A DNA stretch of 58,439 nucleotides, taken from Myxococcus xanthus. GTDB lineage: Bacteria; Myxococcota; Myxococcia; Myxococcales; Myxococcaceae. The stretch is taken from positions 1 through 58,439 of the forward strand of contig NZ_JABFNS010000045.1 in the NCBI RefSeq assembly GCF_013116825.1. Reading direction: 5' to 3'. The notes beneath the pieces were generated by a model. It saw nothing but the letters and a program-made list of their open reading frames with translations, had not been told where the DNA came from and did no database searches. Below, piece by piece: positions 27,963 to 36,661 of this stretch. Positions within the stretch are counted from its first letter, which is position 1. Each line of letters begins with the position of its first letter. The translations under genes were made by a program, and so were the position numbers.

Positions 27963-28746
27963 CGCCGCGTGTGCCCGCCGGCCCTCCGAGGCAGTGGCAG
28001 CCCGCCTCGAAGGCGCCCACGTCGCGGTAGTACCGCTCGACCTGTGCCTGAGTCGCATCCTGCGTGTAGACCTCGGCTCGCGGGTGTTCGATGGCCTCGA
28101 GGATGACCTTCGCCGCGTCCTCGACGCGCTGGGCCCCCGGCAGCGTGCGTGAGTCCGGCCCGCCTCCGAGCGCGTTGTCCCCGAAGGCCGTGGCGACCAC
28201 GCCCGGCATCACCACGGTGACGGTGATTCCGGGATGCGTCTCACGCAGGTCCTGCCGGAGACAGGCGCTGAGCGCATTGAGCGCGTGCTTCGCCGCGCTG
28301 TATGCGGACCGGTGCGGAACGATGGGCAACCGTCCCAGCGTGCTGGAGACGTTCACGATCTGCCCGGCGTTCCGCGCCTGGAAGTGTGGCAGCACGACCT
28401 GCATGCCATTGAGCGCGCTGTTCACGTTGTCGCGCCACATGGCCTCCAGGTCCGCTTCCGTGAGCTCCGCCACGGAGCGGGTGATGCCACGCCCAGCGTT
28501 GTTCACCCACACGTCGATGCGGCCGAAGCGCGTGAGCGCGGCGTCGCGAAGCCGCTCCATGTCCGCACGGCGGGTCGCATCAGTGACCACCGCGAGCGCC
28601 GCGCTTCCACACTGCGCCGCGACGGCCTCCAACTCCGCTTTCCGCCGCGCGGCCAGCACCAGCCGGGCTCCCTGCCCGCCCGCCTGGCGCGCCAGCTCCG
28701 CGCCAATTCCGCCGCTCGCTCCGGTGATGACGATGACCTTGTCCAT
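27952..28746 (-). CDS. Short-chain dehydrogenase/reductase
   Basis: 264 aa from ATG 28746, with GAGGAG upstream. Classical SDR: NAD(P)-binding TGASGGIG (~8-15), NNAG (~82-85), and catalytic Ser135, Tyr149, Lys153 (SSTLGRL...YSAAK). The ALAARRKAELE segment with Arg after the second strand favours NADPH. The C-terminus has two Cys (AGCHCLGG) and a flexible tail. The substrate cannot be inferred. Divergent from the membrane phosphoesterase gene. Confidence 0.9.
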   Translation of the reverse strand: MDKVIVITGASGGIGAELARQAGGQGARLVLAARRKAELEAVAAQCGSAALAVVTDATRRADMERLRDAALTRFGRIDVWVNNAGRGITRSVAELTEADLEAMWRDNVNSALNGMQVVLPHFQARNAGQIVNVSSTLGRLPIVPHRSAYSAAKHALNALSACLRQDLRETHPGITVTVVMPGVVATAFGDNALGGGPDSRTLPGAQRVEDAAKVILEAIEHPRAEVYTQDATQAQVERYYRDVGAFEAGCHCLGGPAGTRGDGP

Positions 28747-28908
28747 GTCCGCGCTCCTCGTGCCGTCGGCCTCTATCAAGCGCATGGCGCTCCCGCGAGC
28801 TCCGGTGTCACGGCACATGCCAATGGCGAGCCGCCGCATGGCGCCAGGCACAGGCCGAGCCGTGTTACCCTGACGCGTCGATCGCCACCCCAACCCGCCT
28901 TCACTTCG

Positions 28909-30114
28909 TTGCGATTCTTCTCCTTCTCGATGCTCATCGGGCTCGGCGCGGTGCTGGGCCACCTCTACCTGTACCGCCGGCTGATACGGCAGCTCGTGCA
29001 CGGCCGCTTGCCCCGACTGCTGGCCATCGTCGTGCTCGTGCTGATGACGGGCGTGTTGGGGAACCGGCGCACCGTGGTGGACCTGCTCCCGGAAGGCACC
29101 GAGCGCCCGCTCACCATGGTCATGTACACCTGGATGGGCGTGGCGCTTTGCCTCGTCATCGCCCGGGTCCTCGTGGATGTCGGCCGAGGGCTCGCGGCGC
29201 TGTTCCGGCGTCTGCGTCCCGCCCCCCAGCCCGTGGCACCGCTCCAGGAGCCCGCGGCCCCGCCTCCGTCCCGCGTTGACGAGGACCGGCGTCGATTCCT
29301 GGGCCAGGCCGTGGCGGGCACCGCCTTCGTCACGGGAGGCGGACTGGCCACGTTTGGAAGCTGGCGCGCCTTCTCGCCGCCGCTCATCACTGAAGTGGCG
29401 GTGAAGATTCCCAAGCTGCCCAAGGCCCTGGACGGGCTGAGCATCGTGCAGCTCACCGACATCCACGTGGGCCACTTCATCCAGCGCCGCTACATGGACG
29501 CGCTCGTCCAGCAGGCCAACGCGCTGCGCCCCGACCTGTTCGCCATCACGGGAGACCTCGTGGATGGCGACGTGGCCTCGCTGGGCGGCCACGTGTCCGC
29601 GCTCGCCGCGCTGAAGTCCCGCTACGGCAGCTACTTCGTCACCGGGAACCACGACTACTACTCAGGTGACGAGGAGTGGTCGGCCTTCCTGGAGTCACTG
29701 GGCATCTCGGTGCTGCGCAACCGGCACGTCCCCATCGGTGACAAGGGCGCCTCCTTCGACCTGGTGGGCGTGGATGACTGGAGTGGAGGCCGGCGGCGCA
29801 ACAAGAAGGGTTACGACCTGGACCTGGCGCTCGCGGGGCGGGATTCCGACCGCGCCGCGGTGCTGCTGGCGCACCAACCCGCGAACTTCAAGGTGGCGGC
29901 GGAGCGCGGCGTGGACCTGCAGGTTTCGGGGCACACCCACGGTGGACAGCTCGTGCCCATGACGATGTTGATTGGTCTGGCGTGGGAGCACTCCGCCGGG
30001 CTGTACGCGCACGGTGACGCCAACATCTACGTCAGCCGTGGCTGCGGCTTCTGGGGACCCCCCATGCGCGTCGGCAGCCCGCCAGAGCTGGTCAAGCTCG
30101 TGCTGACAGCATGA
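28909..30114 (+). CDS. Membrane-associated metallophosphoesterase (YkuE/YaeI-like)
   Basis: About 401 aa from TTG 28909; ATG 28930 is the alternative, and neither has a strong ribosome binding site. Three N-terminal hydrophobic segments (LRFFSFSMLIGLGAVLGHLYLY; LLAIVVLVLMTGVLG; MVMYTWMGVALCLVIARVLV) are followed by a Pro-rich loop and an internal Tat-like signal DRRRFLGQAVAG. The catalytic domain has LTDIHVGH, TGDLVDGD, TGNHDYYSGDE, LLAHQP and SGHTHGGQ, all metal-binding motifs of calcineurin-like phosphoesterases. It probably acts outside the cytoplasmic membrane, perhaps on phospholipid-type substrates (as for YkuE/LpxG-like members; inference). Confidence 0.85.
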   Translation: MRFFSFSMLIGLGAVLGHLYLYRRLIRQLVHGRLPRLLAIVVLVLMTGVLGNRRTVVDLLPEGTERPLTMVMYTWMGVALCLVIARVLVDVGRGLAALFRRLRPAPQPVAPLQEPAAPPPSRVDEDRRRFLGQAVAGTAFVTGGGLATFGSWRAFSPPLITEVAVKIPKLPKALDGLSIVQLTDIHVGHFIQRRYMDALVQQANALRPDLFAITGDLVDGDVASLGGHVSALAALKSRYGSYFVTGNHDYYSGDEEWSAFLESLGISVLRNRHVPIGDKGASFDLVGVDDWSGGRRRNKKGYDLDLALAGRDSDRAAVLLAHQPANFKVAAERGVDLQVSGHTHGGQLVPMTMLIGLAWEHSAGLYAHGDANIYVSRGCGFWGPPMRVGSPPELVKLVLTA

Positions 30115-30261
30115 CGCACTGGGACATCCGGTGCGCGGCCTGCCTGCTCACCAGGGAGCAGGCCATCGGGCAAAGGGCCGCGGCGGCTCGACTTCGGGTA
30201 TGCTCCCCGGCAAATCAGGACCCGTGACGGTGGGTCCTCAAAAATCTTGAGAGGCACAGAT

Positions 30262-31047
30262 ATGAAGCGCCTTGGAAAAGTCGGTCTGCTGGTCGGAGCG
30301 CTCACGCTGGGTGGTGCAGTCGTCGGGTGTAAGGCCGAGGAAGACACCGCGAAGAAGCACCGCATCGTCGGCAGCGACCACCTGAGCAAGAAGGAGTTCA
30401 AGGAAGCCGCCGCGGCCTACGCGTTGTCGCTCCAGGCGGACCCCAAGCAGGAGAAGGTCTGGGAGAAGAAGGCCTTCGCCCACATGCAGATGGGGCAGAT
30501 GAACGAGGCCGCCGAGGCCGTCCTGAAGATGGGCGAGCTCAAGACGACGCCCGCGGAGAAGGCGGAGATCTACCGGACGCTGGCCAGCATGTACATGACC
30601 GGCGGCACCACCGAGGACGCCGAGAAGTACTTCAACGAGGCCCTCAAGCTGGAGCCGAAGGACGAGGCGTCGCTCGGGTGGATCGCGGAGATCTACGCGC
30701 AGCGCGGCGGCGCCCGCTCCATGGGCGCGCCCATCATCAAGGAGTCCCTGGAGAAGTCGCTCAGCTATTACGACCAGGTCATCGCCATCAACCCCAACTC
30801 CGCCAACACCTACCTCAACAAGCGCGTGGTGATGGGCCGGCTGATGGAGTTCGAGCGGCAGCAGAAGGAGATGGCGCTGTCCGAGGCGGCCGAGAACGCG
30901 AAGAACAAGGAAGTCGTCGCCGAAGCGACGGCTCGCGCCGACGAGCACCAGAAGCGCATGGACGAGTACCAGGTGCAGTTCGCGGAGATGACGAAGAAGT
31001 TCGGTGAGGCGCAGAAGGCCGCGAAGGCGGCGGCGCCCGCGCAGTAA
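30262..31047 (+). CDS. TPR-repeat lipoprotein
   Basis: 261 aa from ATG 30262, with GAGAGG 7 bases upstream. The signal ends in a lipobox (GGAVVGC, Cys ~22), so it is lipid-anchored in the envelope. TPR units occupy most of the protein (LSKKEFKEAAAAYALSLQAD, KVWEKKAFAHMQMGQMNEAA, EIYRTLASMYMTGGTTEDA), with a Lys/Glu-rich coiled coil at the C-terminus. Envelope TPR lipoproteins often hold multi-protein complexes together; no partner is evident nearby. A terminator follows at 31075-31109. Confidence 0.8.
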   Translation: MKRLGKVGLLVGALTLGGAVVGCKAEEDTAKKHRIVGSDHLSKKEFKEAAAAYALSLQADPKQEKVWEKKAFAHMQMGQMNEAAEAVLKMGELKTTPAEKAEIYRTLASMYMTGGTTEDAEKYFNEALKLEPKDEASLGWIAEIYAQRGGARSMGAPIIKESLEKSLSYYDQVIAINPNSANTYLNKRVVMGRLMEFERQQKEMALSEAAENAKNKEVVAEATARADEHQKRMDEYQVQFAEMTKKFGEAQKAAKAAAPAQ

Positions 31048-31074
31048 CCCACTGCAGCCTGCCAGACCGTACAC

Positions 31075-31109
31075 AAGGGCCTGGAACCGAGAGCCGGTTC
31101 CGGGCCCTT
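31075..31109 (+). terminator. Terminator after the TPR lipoprotein gene
   Basis: Long hairpin: AAGGGCC-T-GGAACCG pairs with CGGTTCC-G-GGCCCTT (14 bp plus one G-T wobble) around a short loop, followed by CGTGTTT. Confidence 0.7.
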
Positions 31110-31153
31110 CGTGTTTCAACCGATGGCGGCCATCTGGCTCTCTGGCCCGCGAC

Positions 31154-31372
31154 TCAGCGGCGCCGTCTGCCGCCGCCTGCGAGCACCATCAGGATTCCGC
31201 CCACCAATGCCGCTCCGCCGCCCGCCAGATACAACGTGGTGCGGTCGGTGTTCCTGCCGGTGAGCAACTCCGTGGCCCGCTCCGCGAGCGAGTCCCGGGC
31301 CTTCAGCCCGGACCACAGCAACACGGCGCCCGCGATGGCGAGCATGACACCCAGCAGCCGAACGAAGCTCAC
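31154..31372 (-). CDS. Small DUF3185-like membrane protein
   Basis: 72 aa. GTG 31372 is chosen because AGGAGG lies 4 bases upstream. Two transmembrane segments (LLGVMLAIAGAVLLWSGL and LYLAGGGAALVGGILMVLAG) flank a polar loop with LLTGRNTDRTT, matching the two-helix DUF3185 family. C-terminal Arg cluster (GGGRRRR). Role unknown. It lies downstream of rnr on the same strand, past a hairpin, so probably has its own or read-through transcription. Confidence 0.7.
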   Translation of the reverse strand: MSFVRLLGVMLAIAGAVLLWSGLKARDSLAERATELLTGRNTDRTTLYLAGGGAALVGGILMVLAGGGRRRR

Positions 31373-31389
31373 GTTTCCTCCTGAAGTCA

Positions 31390-31416
31390 CGGGCCTCCCT
31401 TGAAGTAGGAGGCCCG
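31390..31416 (-). terminator. Hairpin after rnr
   Basis: 9-bp stem (CGGGCCTCC / GGAGGCCCG) with a 9-base loop, 9 bp past the rnr stop. No T run; likely a partial stop before the DUF3185 gene. Confidence 0.45.
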
Positions 31417-31424
31417 CGTCGGTC

Positions 31425-34400
31425 TCAGCGCTTCTTTCGCCCCGAAGGCGCCTTCTTCTTCGCGGTTCCCGAAGCCTTCGCTGGCTTCGCGGCGCGCGCC
31501 ACGGCGGGCTTCGCGGCCTTCTTCGACGGCGCCTTCGCCTGGGACTTCGACGCGGCCACCTTGGAGGCCTTCGCGGCGGCCCGAGCAGGCGCAGCCTTCT
31601 TCGCCTTGGCGGTGGGCTTCTTCGCCTTGGCGGCGGGCTTCTTGGCCTTCGTCGCGGCGGCCTGCCTTGCGCTGCCGGCCGCGACGGTCTTCTTCCGCGC
31701 CGGGGTGCGCGTTGCCTTCGCCACGGCCTTCTTCCGCGCCGCCTTCCGCTTGGGCGCAGCCGCCTCTGGCTCGGGCGCGGGAGTCACGGGCGGCTCGACG
31801 CTCACAGGCTCGGCTCGCACGGGCTCCGGGGCCACGGGGATCGGGACTTCCGTCACGGCCCGGCTGGGAACAGGCGGGGGCGCTTCGACGGGCGCCTCGG
31901 GCTGCGGGCGCGGGGGCTCCATCGAGAATGCCCTGTCGTCATTGGACTCGCGCCCGGGCTTGGGCGCGGGGAACCGGGGCCCTGGGCCGCCCTGCGGCTT
32001 CGGCTTCTGTAACGAGCGGCCGTGGGAAGCGCCGCGGGGTTCAGGCCCACGCTGACGCTGGGACGCCAGCGCGCGAATCCGGTCGAACCCCGGGTGTGGA
32101 GACCGAGCGGCGTCTTCGCCCGCCGGCAACTCCCACGGAGCGGGCGCGGAGGGCGCTTCGGGAGGAAGCGGCTCGGCCGTTTCAGCGGACACGGGCGCCG
32201 GTGCCTGCGGCTCCGGGCGGATGAACGTCCTGCGCTTGGGCCACGCGGGCGACTCGGAACGACGAGGCTCCTGTCCTTCTGGCGCCCTGGGCGGGAACCG
32301 AGGCTCCTTCCGGTGCGGCGCGGCCTCTTCACGACGGCCCTCGCGGGAGAAGCGTCCACGCGGGCGGCCCGGCCCCGTCTCCTCGTCATGCCCGGAGGGT
32401 GCGCCCTGGCTCGCGGCGGCGGATTCCCGTTCGCGGCGGCCCGGGCGCCCTGCCCGCTCCCGCCGGCCATCCCGCTCGCGGTGCGACGGTGCCTCGGCCG
32501 TCCATGCCTGGCGCCGCTGCGGCTGCTCGCCCCGCGTCGAGACACGACTCAACGGCGCCTCGCCGTCGAACTGGAGCGCCTCGAAGTCGATCTTCTTCGC
32601 CGTCACGTTCACGGACGTCAGCCGCACCCGCAGCTTCTGCCCCACGCGCACCCGGCGGCCATTCGCGTACACCAGGGAGTGCGTCAGTTTGTCCAGCTTC
32701 GCCCCGGGCCCCAGCGTCTCGGCCTTTACCAGGCCTTCGACGTGCACCTCGTCCAGTTCGACGAAGAAGCCGAAGTCGGTGATGGCCGCCACGGTAGCGG
32801 CGAACTCCTCGCCCACGCGGTCCTTCATCAGCAGGCACGCGTAGAAGGAGACCACCTCCCGCTCGACCTGCATCGCCGCGCGCTCGCGCTCGGAGCACTG
32901 AGCGGCCATGTCCTCGAGCTGGTCCTCCTCGCGCTCCAGCATCGACTGCGAAGGCTTGCGCCCCTTCCGGGCCCAGTGCGCCTTGAGCAGCCGGTGCACC
33001 AACAGGTCCGGGTATCGGCGGATGGGCGACGTGAAGTGCAGGTAGTGCTCGGCGGCGAGGCCGTAGTGGCCCACGCGAGACGACGTGTACACCGCCTGCA
33101 TCATGGAGCGCAGCAGGAGCTGGTTCAGCGCCCGCTGCTCCGGGTGACCTTGGAGCTGGCTGACGAAGGCATCCAGCTCCTTGGACGACACGCCATCCTC
33201 GATGCGCATCATGAAGCCATAGGCCTCCGCCAGCGCGGCGAACGTGGCCAGCTTCTCCGGGTCCGGCTCGCCGTGGAACCGGTACACCGTGGGCAGTCCC
33301 TCATCCTGGAAGAAGGTCGCCACCGCCTCGTTCGCGGCGAGCATGCACTCCTCGATGAGGCGGTGGCTGTCCTTGCGCTCGCGCTTGTCCATGCGCGCGG
33401 GCAGACCTTCCTCGTCCAGCACCACCTTGTGCTCGGGCAGGTCGAAGTCGATGGCGCCGCGCTCCTTGCGCATCTTCATCAGCGCGCGGGCCAGCGACAT
33501 CAGCCGCTCGAAGTGAGGCTTGTGCGCGTTGCGGTGCGGCACGTCCTTGCCGTCGAGGACGTCCTGCACCTCGTTGTACGTGCACCGCGCCACGCTGCGC
33601 ATCACCGCCGGATACAAGTCGTAGGAGCGACGGTGGCCCCGGCGGTCGAACGTCATGTCCGCCACCATGCACAGCCGGTCCTCGTCCGGGCGTAGAGAGC
33701 AGATGCCGTTGCTCAGCCGCTCCGGCAGCATGGGCAGCACCCGGTCCGGCAGGTACACGGACGTGGCGCGGCGCAGCGCCTCCGCGTTGAGCGCACTGCC
33801 TTCCCACACGTACTGCGTCACGTCCGCGATGGCCACCACCAACCGCCACCCATCCGGCCGGTCCTCCACGCAGACAGCGTCGTCGAAGTCGCGCGCGTCC
33901 TCACCATCGATGGTGATGAGGGGAATGGCGCGCAGATCGCGCCGGTGCTCGCCACGGGCCTCTTCCTCAGTCACGGTCACCGCGTAGCGGTCCGCCTCGG
34001 CCATGACCTCCGGCGGGAACTCGTCGGAGAACCCCTGCGAGTAGGCGACGCCCAATACCTCGGCGCTCGGGGTGCCGGGCTTGCCCAGGGAGCCGGCGAC
34101 CTCGCCGTGCAGCCCCCGGTCCGGGTCCAGCATCTGGGCACCAATGCCCAGCTGGACCTTCACCAGGTCCCCTTCGCGCGCCATCTGCGTCAGCGGCACG
34201 CGGATGGGGCCGGGCAGGCTCGAATCCGTGGGGTACACCACGGCGTAGCGGCCCTTCACGACGTAGGTGCCCACCGCCAGCTCGCGACGCCGCTGCACCA
34301 CCTGGACGATCCGGCCCTCCAGGCGCGGAGGCCGCCCCGAGACGGCCACCACCACCCGGTCATTGTCGAGCGCGCGCTGGGCCTCGTGCGGCGGCAGGAA

Positions 34401-34979
34401 GACGTTGTCCCCTTCCCCCGACAGCGGATGCACGAAACCGAAGCCATCCCGGTGGACGTGGAGGATGCCTTCCAGCAGGCCATCCCCTTCGACCTCGTTG
34501 AAACGGCCTCGGCGGCCGGGCCACTCCGCCCGCTCCTGCCGGAAGCCCCCTCCGTGCTTCGAAGCGCCCCGGCGATCACGCCCTGGGCCCCGCTCCTGCC
34601 AGCCCGCGCTCTTGCCGCGAGCCCCCGGCTCATGCCGGCGGGCCGCGAAGCCGCCAGGGCCCGCCGCGCGCTGCCCGGCATGTCGAGGTCCGCTGCTCGG
34701 CCCGGCCTCGCGGGGCCCGGCAGCGTCGCGCTGACGCCACGCCATGGGAGCGCCCTGCTCCCTTGCACGCACGTCGGCCTCGCGCCGCGATGGCTGCCGG
34801 GGCACGAAGCGCTTGCCGTCCTTGAGGATGTCGCCCTGACGGACGAGCTCGCGCAGGGCGCGCTTGAGCTCCGTCTGTTGTCCGGGGTGCAGGCCCGCGA
34901 GCCGGAGAAGCTCCTTGATGCCCAGCGGGTGGTCTGCTTCAGCGAGGATCTGCTTGAGAAGGTCTTGAGAAAGGCTCAC
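31425..34979 (-). CDS. rnr: Ribonuclease R with a long basic histone H1-like tail
   Basis: 1184 aa, far longer than the ~810 aa usual for RNase R. Order: N-terminal winged helix (residues ~1-60), an Arg/Gly/Gln-rich insertion (~60-165), two cold-shock domains (GILHVHRDGFGFVHP), RNB exonuclease domain with catalytic Asp in DGEDARDFDDA (~355-365), S1 domain (ITDFGFFVELDEVHVEGLV, ending ~796), then a ~385-residue tail. The tail is first Arg/Pro/Glu-rich and from ~1074 nearly pure Lys/Ala/Pro repeats (AKKPAAKAKKPTAKAKKAA). The RNB part degrades structured RNA 3'-5'. The tail should bind RNA or DNA non-specifically (inference). The frame is intact throughout. Confidence 0.93.
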   Translation of the reverse strand: MSLSQDLLKQILAEADHPLGIKELLRLAGLHPGQQTELKRALRELVRQGDILKDGKRFVPRQPSRREADVRAREQGAPMAWRQRDAAGPREAGPSSGPRHAGQRAAGPGGFAARRHEPGARGKSAGWQERGPGRDRRGASKHGGGFRQERAEWPGRRGRFNEVEGDGLLEGILHVHRDGFGFVHPLSGEGDNVFLPPHEAQRALDNDRVVVAVSGRPPRLEGRIVQVVQRRRELAVGTYVVKGRYAVVYPTDSSLPGPIRVPLTQMAREGDLVKVQLGIGAQMLDPDRGLHGEVAGSLGKPGTPSAEVLGVAYSQGFSDEFPPEVMAEADRYAVTVTEEEARGEHRRDLRAIPLITIDGEDARDFDDAVCVEDRPDGWRLVVAIADVTQYVWEGSALNAEALRRATSVYLPDRVLPMLPERLSNGICSLRPDEDRLCMVADMTFDRRGHRRSYDLYPAVMRSVARCTYNEVQDVLDGKDVPHRNAHKPHFERLMSLARALMKMRKERGAIDFDLPEHKVVLDEEGLPARMDKRERKDSHRLIEECMLAANEAVATFFQDEGLPTVYRFHGEPDPEKLATFAALAEAYGFMMRIEDGVSSKELDAFVSQLQGHPEQRALNQLLLRSMMQAVYTSSRVGHYGLAAEHYLHFTSPIRRYPDLLVHRLLKAHWARKGRKPSQSMLEREEDQLEDMAAQCSERERAAMQVEREVVSFYACLLMKDRVGEEFAATVAAITDFGFFVELDEVHVEGLVKAETLGPGAKLDKLTHSLVYANGRRVRVGQKLRVRLTSVNVTAKKIDFEALQFDGEAPLSRVSTRGEQPQRRQAWTAEAPSHRERDGRRERAGRPGRRERESAAASQGAPSGHDEETGPGRPRGRFSREGRREEAAPHRKEPRFPPRAPEGQEPRRSESPAWPKRRTFIRPEPQAPAPVSAETAEPLPPEAPSAPAPWELPAGEDAARSPHPGFDRIRALASQRQRGPEPRGASHGRSLQKPKPQGGPGPRFPAPKPGRESNDDRAFSMEPPRPQPEAPVEAPPPVPSRAVTEVPIPVAPEPVRAEPVSVEPPVTPAPEPEAAAPKRKAARKKAVAKATRTPARKKTVAAGSARQAAATKAKKPAAKAKKPTAKAKKAAPARAAAKASKVAASKSQAKAPSKKAAKPAVARAAKPAKASGTAKKKAPSGRKKR

Positions 34980-35059
34980 GGTGGGGTCGCGGCTCGGCCG
35001 CTACGGGAACGGGTAAGCCCGAAGCGGCCGGACGGGAACCCCCCGGCGACCGGCCGCCC

Positions 35060-35077
35060 CCCGGAACCTGTTCCGGG
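35060..35077 (-). terminator. Hairpin after the Lys/Ala-rich protein gene
   Basis: CCCGGAA / TTCCGGG 7-bp stem with a 4-base loop, 10 bp past the stop on the minus strand and upstream of rnr. No T run. Confidence 0.4.
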
Positions 35078-35086
35078 CGACGACCC

Positions 35087-36466
35087 TCAGGGCTTGACCG
35101 TGACGTTGATTTTGAAGGAGCGGTCCACCAGGCCGGGCGACAGCGCCTTGGCCAGGAAGAACTCCACCTCGAAGGCGCCTGGGTTGCGCGGGGTGAAGAA
35201 GAACTCGCGGGTACCGGGGCCGTCCTCGGGCGCGGGCTCGAAGTTGGCTTCACGCAGGCCCACGCGCTTGGCCACCGTGGGCTCGATGGCCCAGGTGAAA
35301 CCGGGGTGCTCGGGCAGGCGCACCGTGAGGCCGTGGTTGAGGCGCACGTCCACGGACGTGGGGACCTCTCCCTCGATGTGCACCAACTCCATCTCGTCGC
35401 GAGACACGGCGCGCGCTTCGGACGGACGAAGCTCCACGTTCTCCGCCAGGATGCGGCCGCCCCAGCCGGACGTCTTGTCGACGACGCCCTGCACCTGGAG
35501 CGTGTACCCGACGTGCTTGCGCAGGGCCTTGCCAGCGGCCTTGCCCTCGATGATGAACGACACCTGCTGGCGCGTGCCGCCATTGGACACGACGAGCACG
35601 AACTCCTCGCCCGTCATCTCCAGGTTGCCACGCACGCCCGCGAAGCCCTTGATGCCCGCGCCCATGCCGGCCGCCGTCACCATGGAGACCTCACCGGGCG
35701 ACAGGTAGCGCAGCCGCGCCTCCGTCTCCACCGGGGTGGCCTCCACCACCTCGGCGTCCGGCTTCTTGGCCGAGTACTTGCGAACGTCCACCACGCCACC
35801 GTGGTTCGTCGTCTTGCGGATGAGTCCGCTGACGGAGACCTTGTGGTCCACGTAGGCCGGGAGGACCTCCTGATCTGGGCCCTGGAGGAGGAAGGTCAGC
35901 TCGCGCTTGTCGCGCCCGACGACCACCAGGTGCGGCATGTCGTTGGTGACCACCAGGCGGCCCTTGAGGCTGCCCTCACCCGTGACGCCGCGGCCTTCGC
36001 CGGCCGTCAGCAGCTGCTCCATCTCACGCTTGGTGAGCGGCTCACCCGGAGGCGGCAACTTGGTGGCGCGAGGACGGGGCTTCTCCACCGGAGGGGCGGC
36101 GGGGACCGCGCTCACCTTCGCCGCCTTGGTGCCCGCTGCGGACTTCGCCGCGGGAGGCGCCTTCGCCGGAGGTGCCTTCGGGGTCTTCGCTGCCGAGGGG
36201 GCGGCCTTCGCGACCGAGGCCGTCTTCCCAGCGGGAGCGGCCTTCTTCGCGGTGGCCTTCTCCTTCACGGCCTTCTTCACCGCGCCCTTGGCCCCCTTCG
36301 TTACGTCCGATGCCGCTTTCGCCAATTTCGTCGCCGCCTTCGCCACCCGCTTGGAGGCGTTCTTGATCAGATCCAGCCGGGCAGCGGAGTCCTTCTTCGC
36401 AGCGGGCTTTGCGCCAGCCTTGCCAGCGGGAGTCGTCTTCTTGGCCCCGGACTTGGGCTTGGCCAT
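35087..36466 (-). CDS. Protein with histone H1-like Lys/Ala-rich N-terminus and beta-rich C-terminal domains
   Basis: 459 aa; AAGGAG precedes the ATG. Residues 1-140 are Lys/Ala/Pro repeats (KKTTPAGKAGAKPAAKKD, VKKAVKEKATAKKAAPAG) like eukaryotic H1 tails and the tail of myxobacterial CarD. Residues ~150-345 contain two OB- or barrel-like beta segments (LVVVGRDKRELTFLLQGPDQE; FVLVVSNGGTRQQVSFIIEG). Residues ~370-459 resemble a chagasin-like beta sandwich (HPGFTWAIEP ... REFFFTPRNPGAFEVEFFLA), though this match is only suggestive. Probably a nucleic-acid-associated or bridging protein. Divergent from moeA, upstream of rnr on the same strand. Confidence 0.65.
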   Translation of the reverse strand: MAKPKSGAKKTTPAGKAGAKPAAKKDSAARLDLIKNASKRVAKAATKLAKAASDVTKGAKGAVKKAVKEKATAKKAAPAGKTASVAKAAPSAAKTPKAPPAKAPPAAKSAAGTKAAKVSAVPAAPPVEKPRPRATKLPPPGEPLTKREMEQLLTAGEGRGVTGEGSLKGRLVVTNDMPHLVVVGRDKRELTFLLQGPDQEVLPAYVDHKVSVSGLIRKTTNHGGVVDVRKYSAKKPDAEVVEATPVETEARLRYLSPGEVSMVTAAGMGAGIKGFAGVRGNLEMTGEEFVLVVSNGGTRQQVSFIIEGKAAGKALRKHVGYTLQVQGVVDKTSGWGGRILAENVELRPSEARAVSRDEMELVHIEGEVPTSVDVRLNHGLTVRLPEHPGFTWAIEPTVAKRVGLREANFEPAPEDGPGTREFFFTPRNPGAFEVEFFLAKALSPGLVDRSFKINVTVKP

Positions 36467-36661
36467 CGACGCAGTCTCCTTGAGAGTTCCCGTGTCCTTT
36501 CAACGGGTTGGCGGACCTGCCCAGAAGGCAGGCAAGCCTCGCGACCACTGTTGCTTGTAACGATGATCAGGTAGGCTGTCAAACTAACACTTGATTATCT
36601 CACGGACTTTGTTTGTGACCGGGTCCGAGCCACAAAGCCACGGCATGGCTATAAGCCGGGC
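36467..36661. promoter_or_regulatory. Divergent promoter region between the Lys/Ala-rich gene and moeA
   Basis: 195 bp, unusually AT-rich for this window around 36545-36600. A TATAAG hexamer at 36650-36655 lies only 6 bases before the moeA ATG, so it is a poor promoter candidate unless the message is leaderless. No clear operators seen. Confidence 0.35.

Noticed and set aside
31425-31760. Lys/Ala-rich tail of RNase R as a frameshift product
   Set aside because: The frame is continuous from the S1 domain to a normal stop, and the composition matches a second gene nearby.
33945-35708. 587-codon plus-strand open frame over the start of rnr and the neighbouring gene
   Set aside because: Low-complexity translation antisense to two genes with clear products.
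36650-36655. TATAAG before moeA as a -10 element
   Set aside because: It lies too close to the ATG and has no -35 partner at 16-18 bp.
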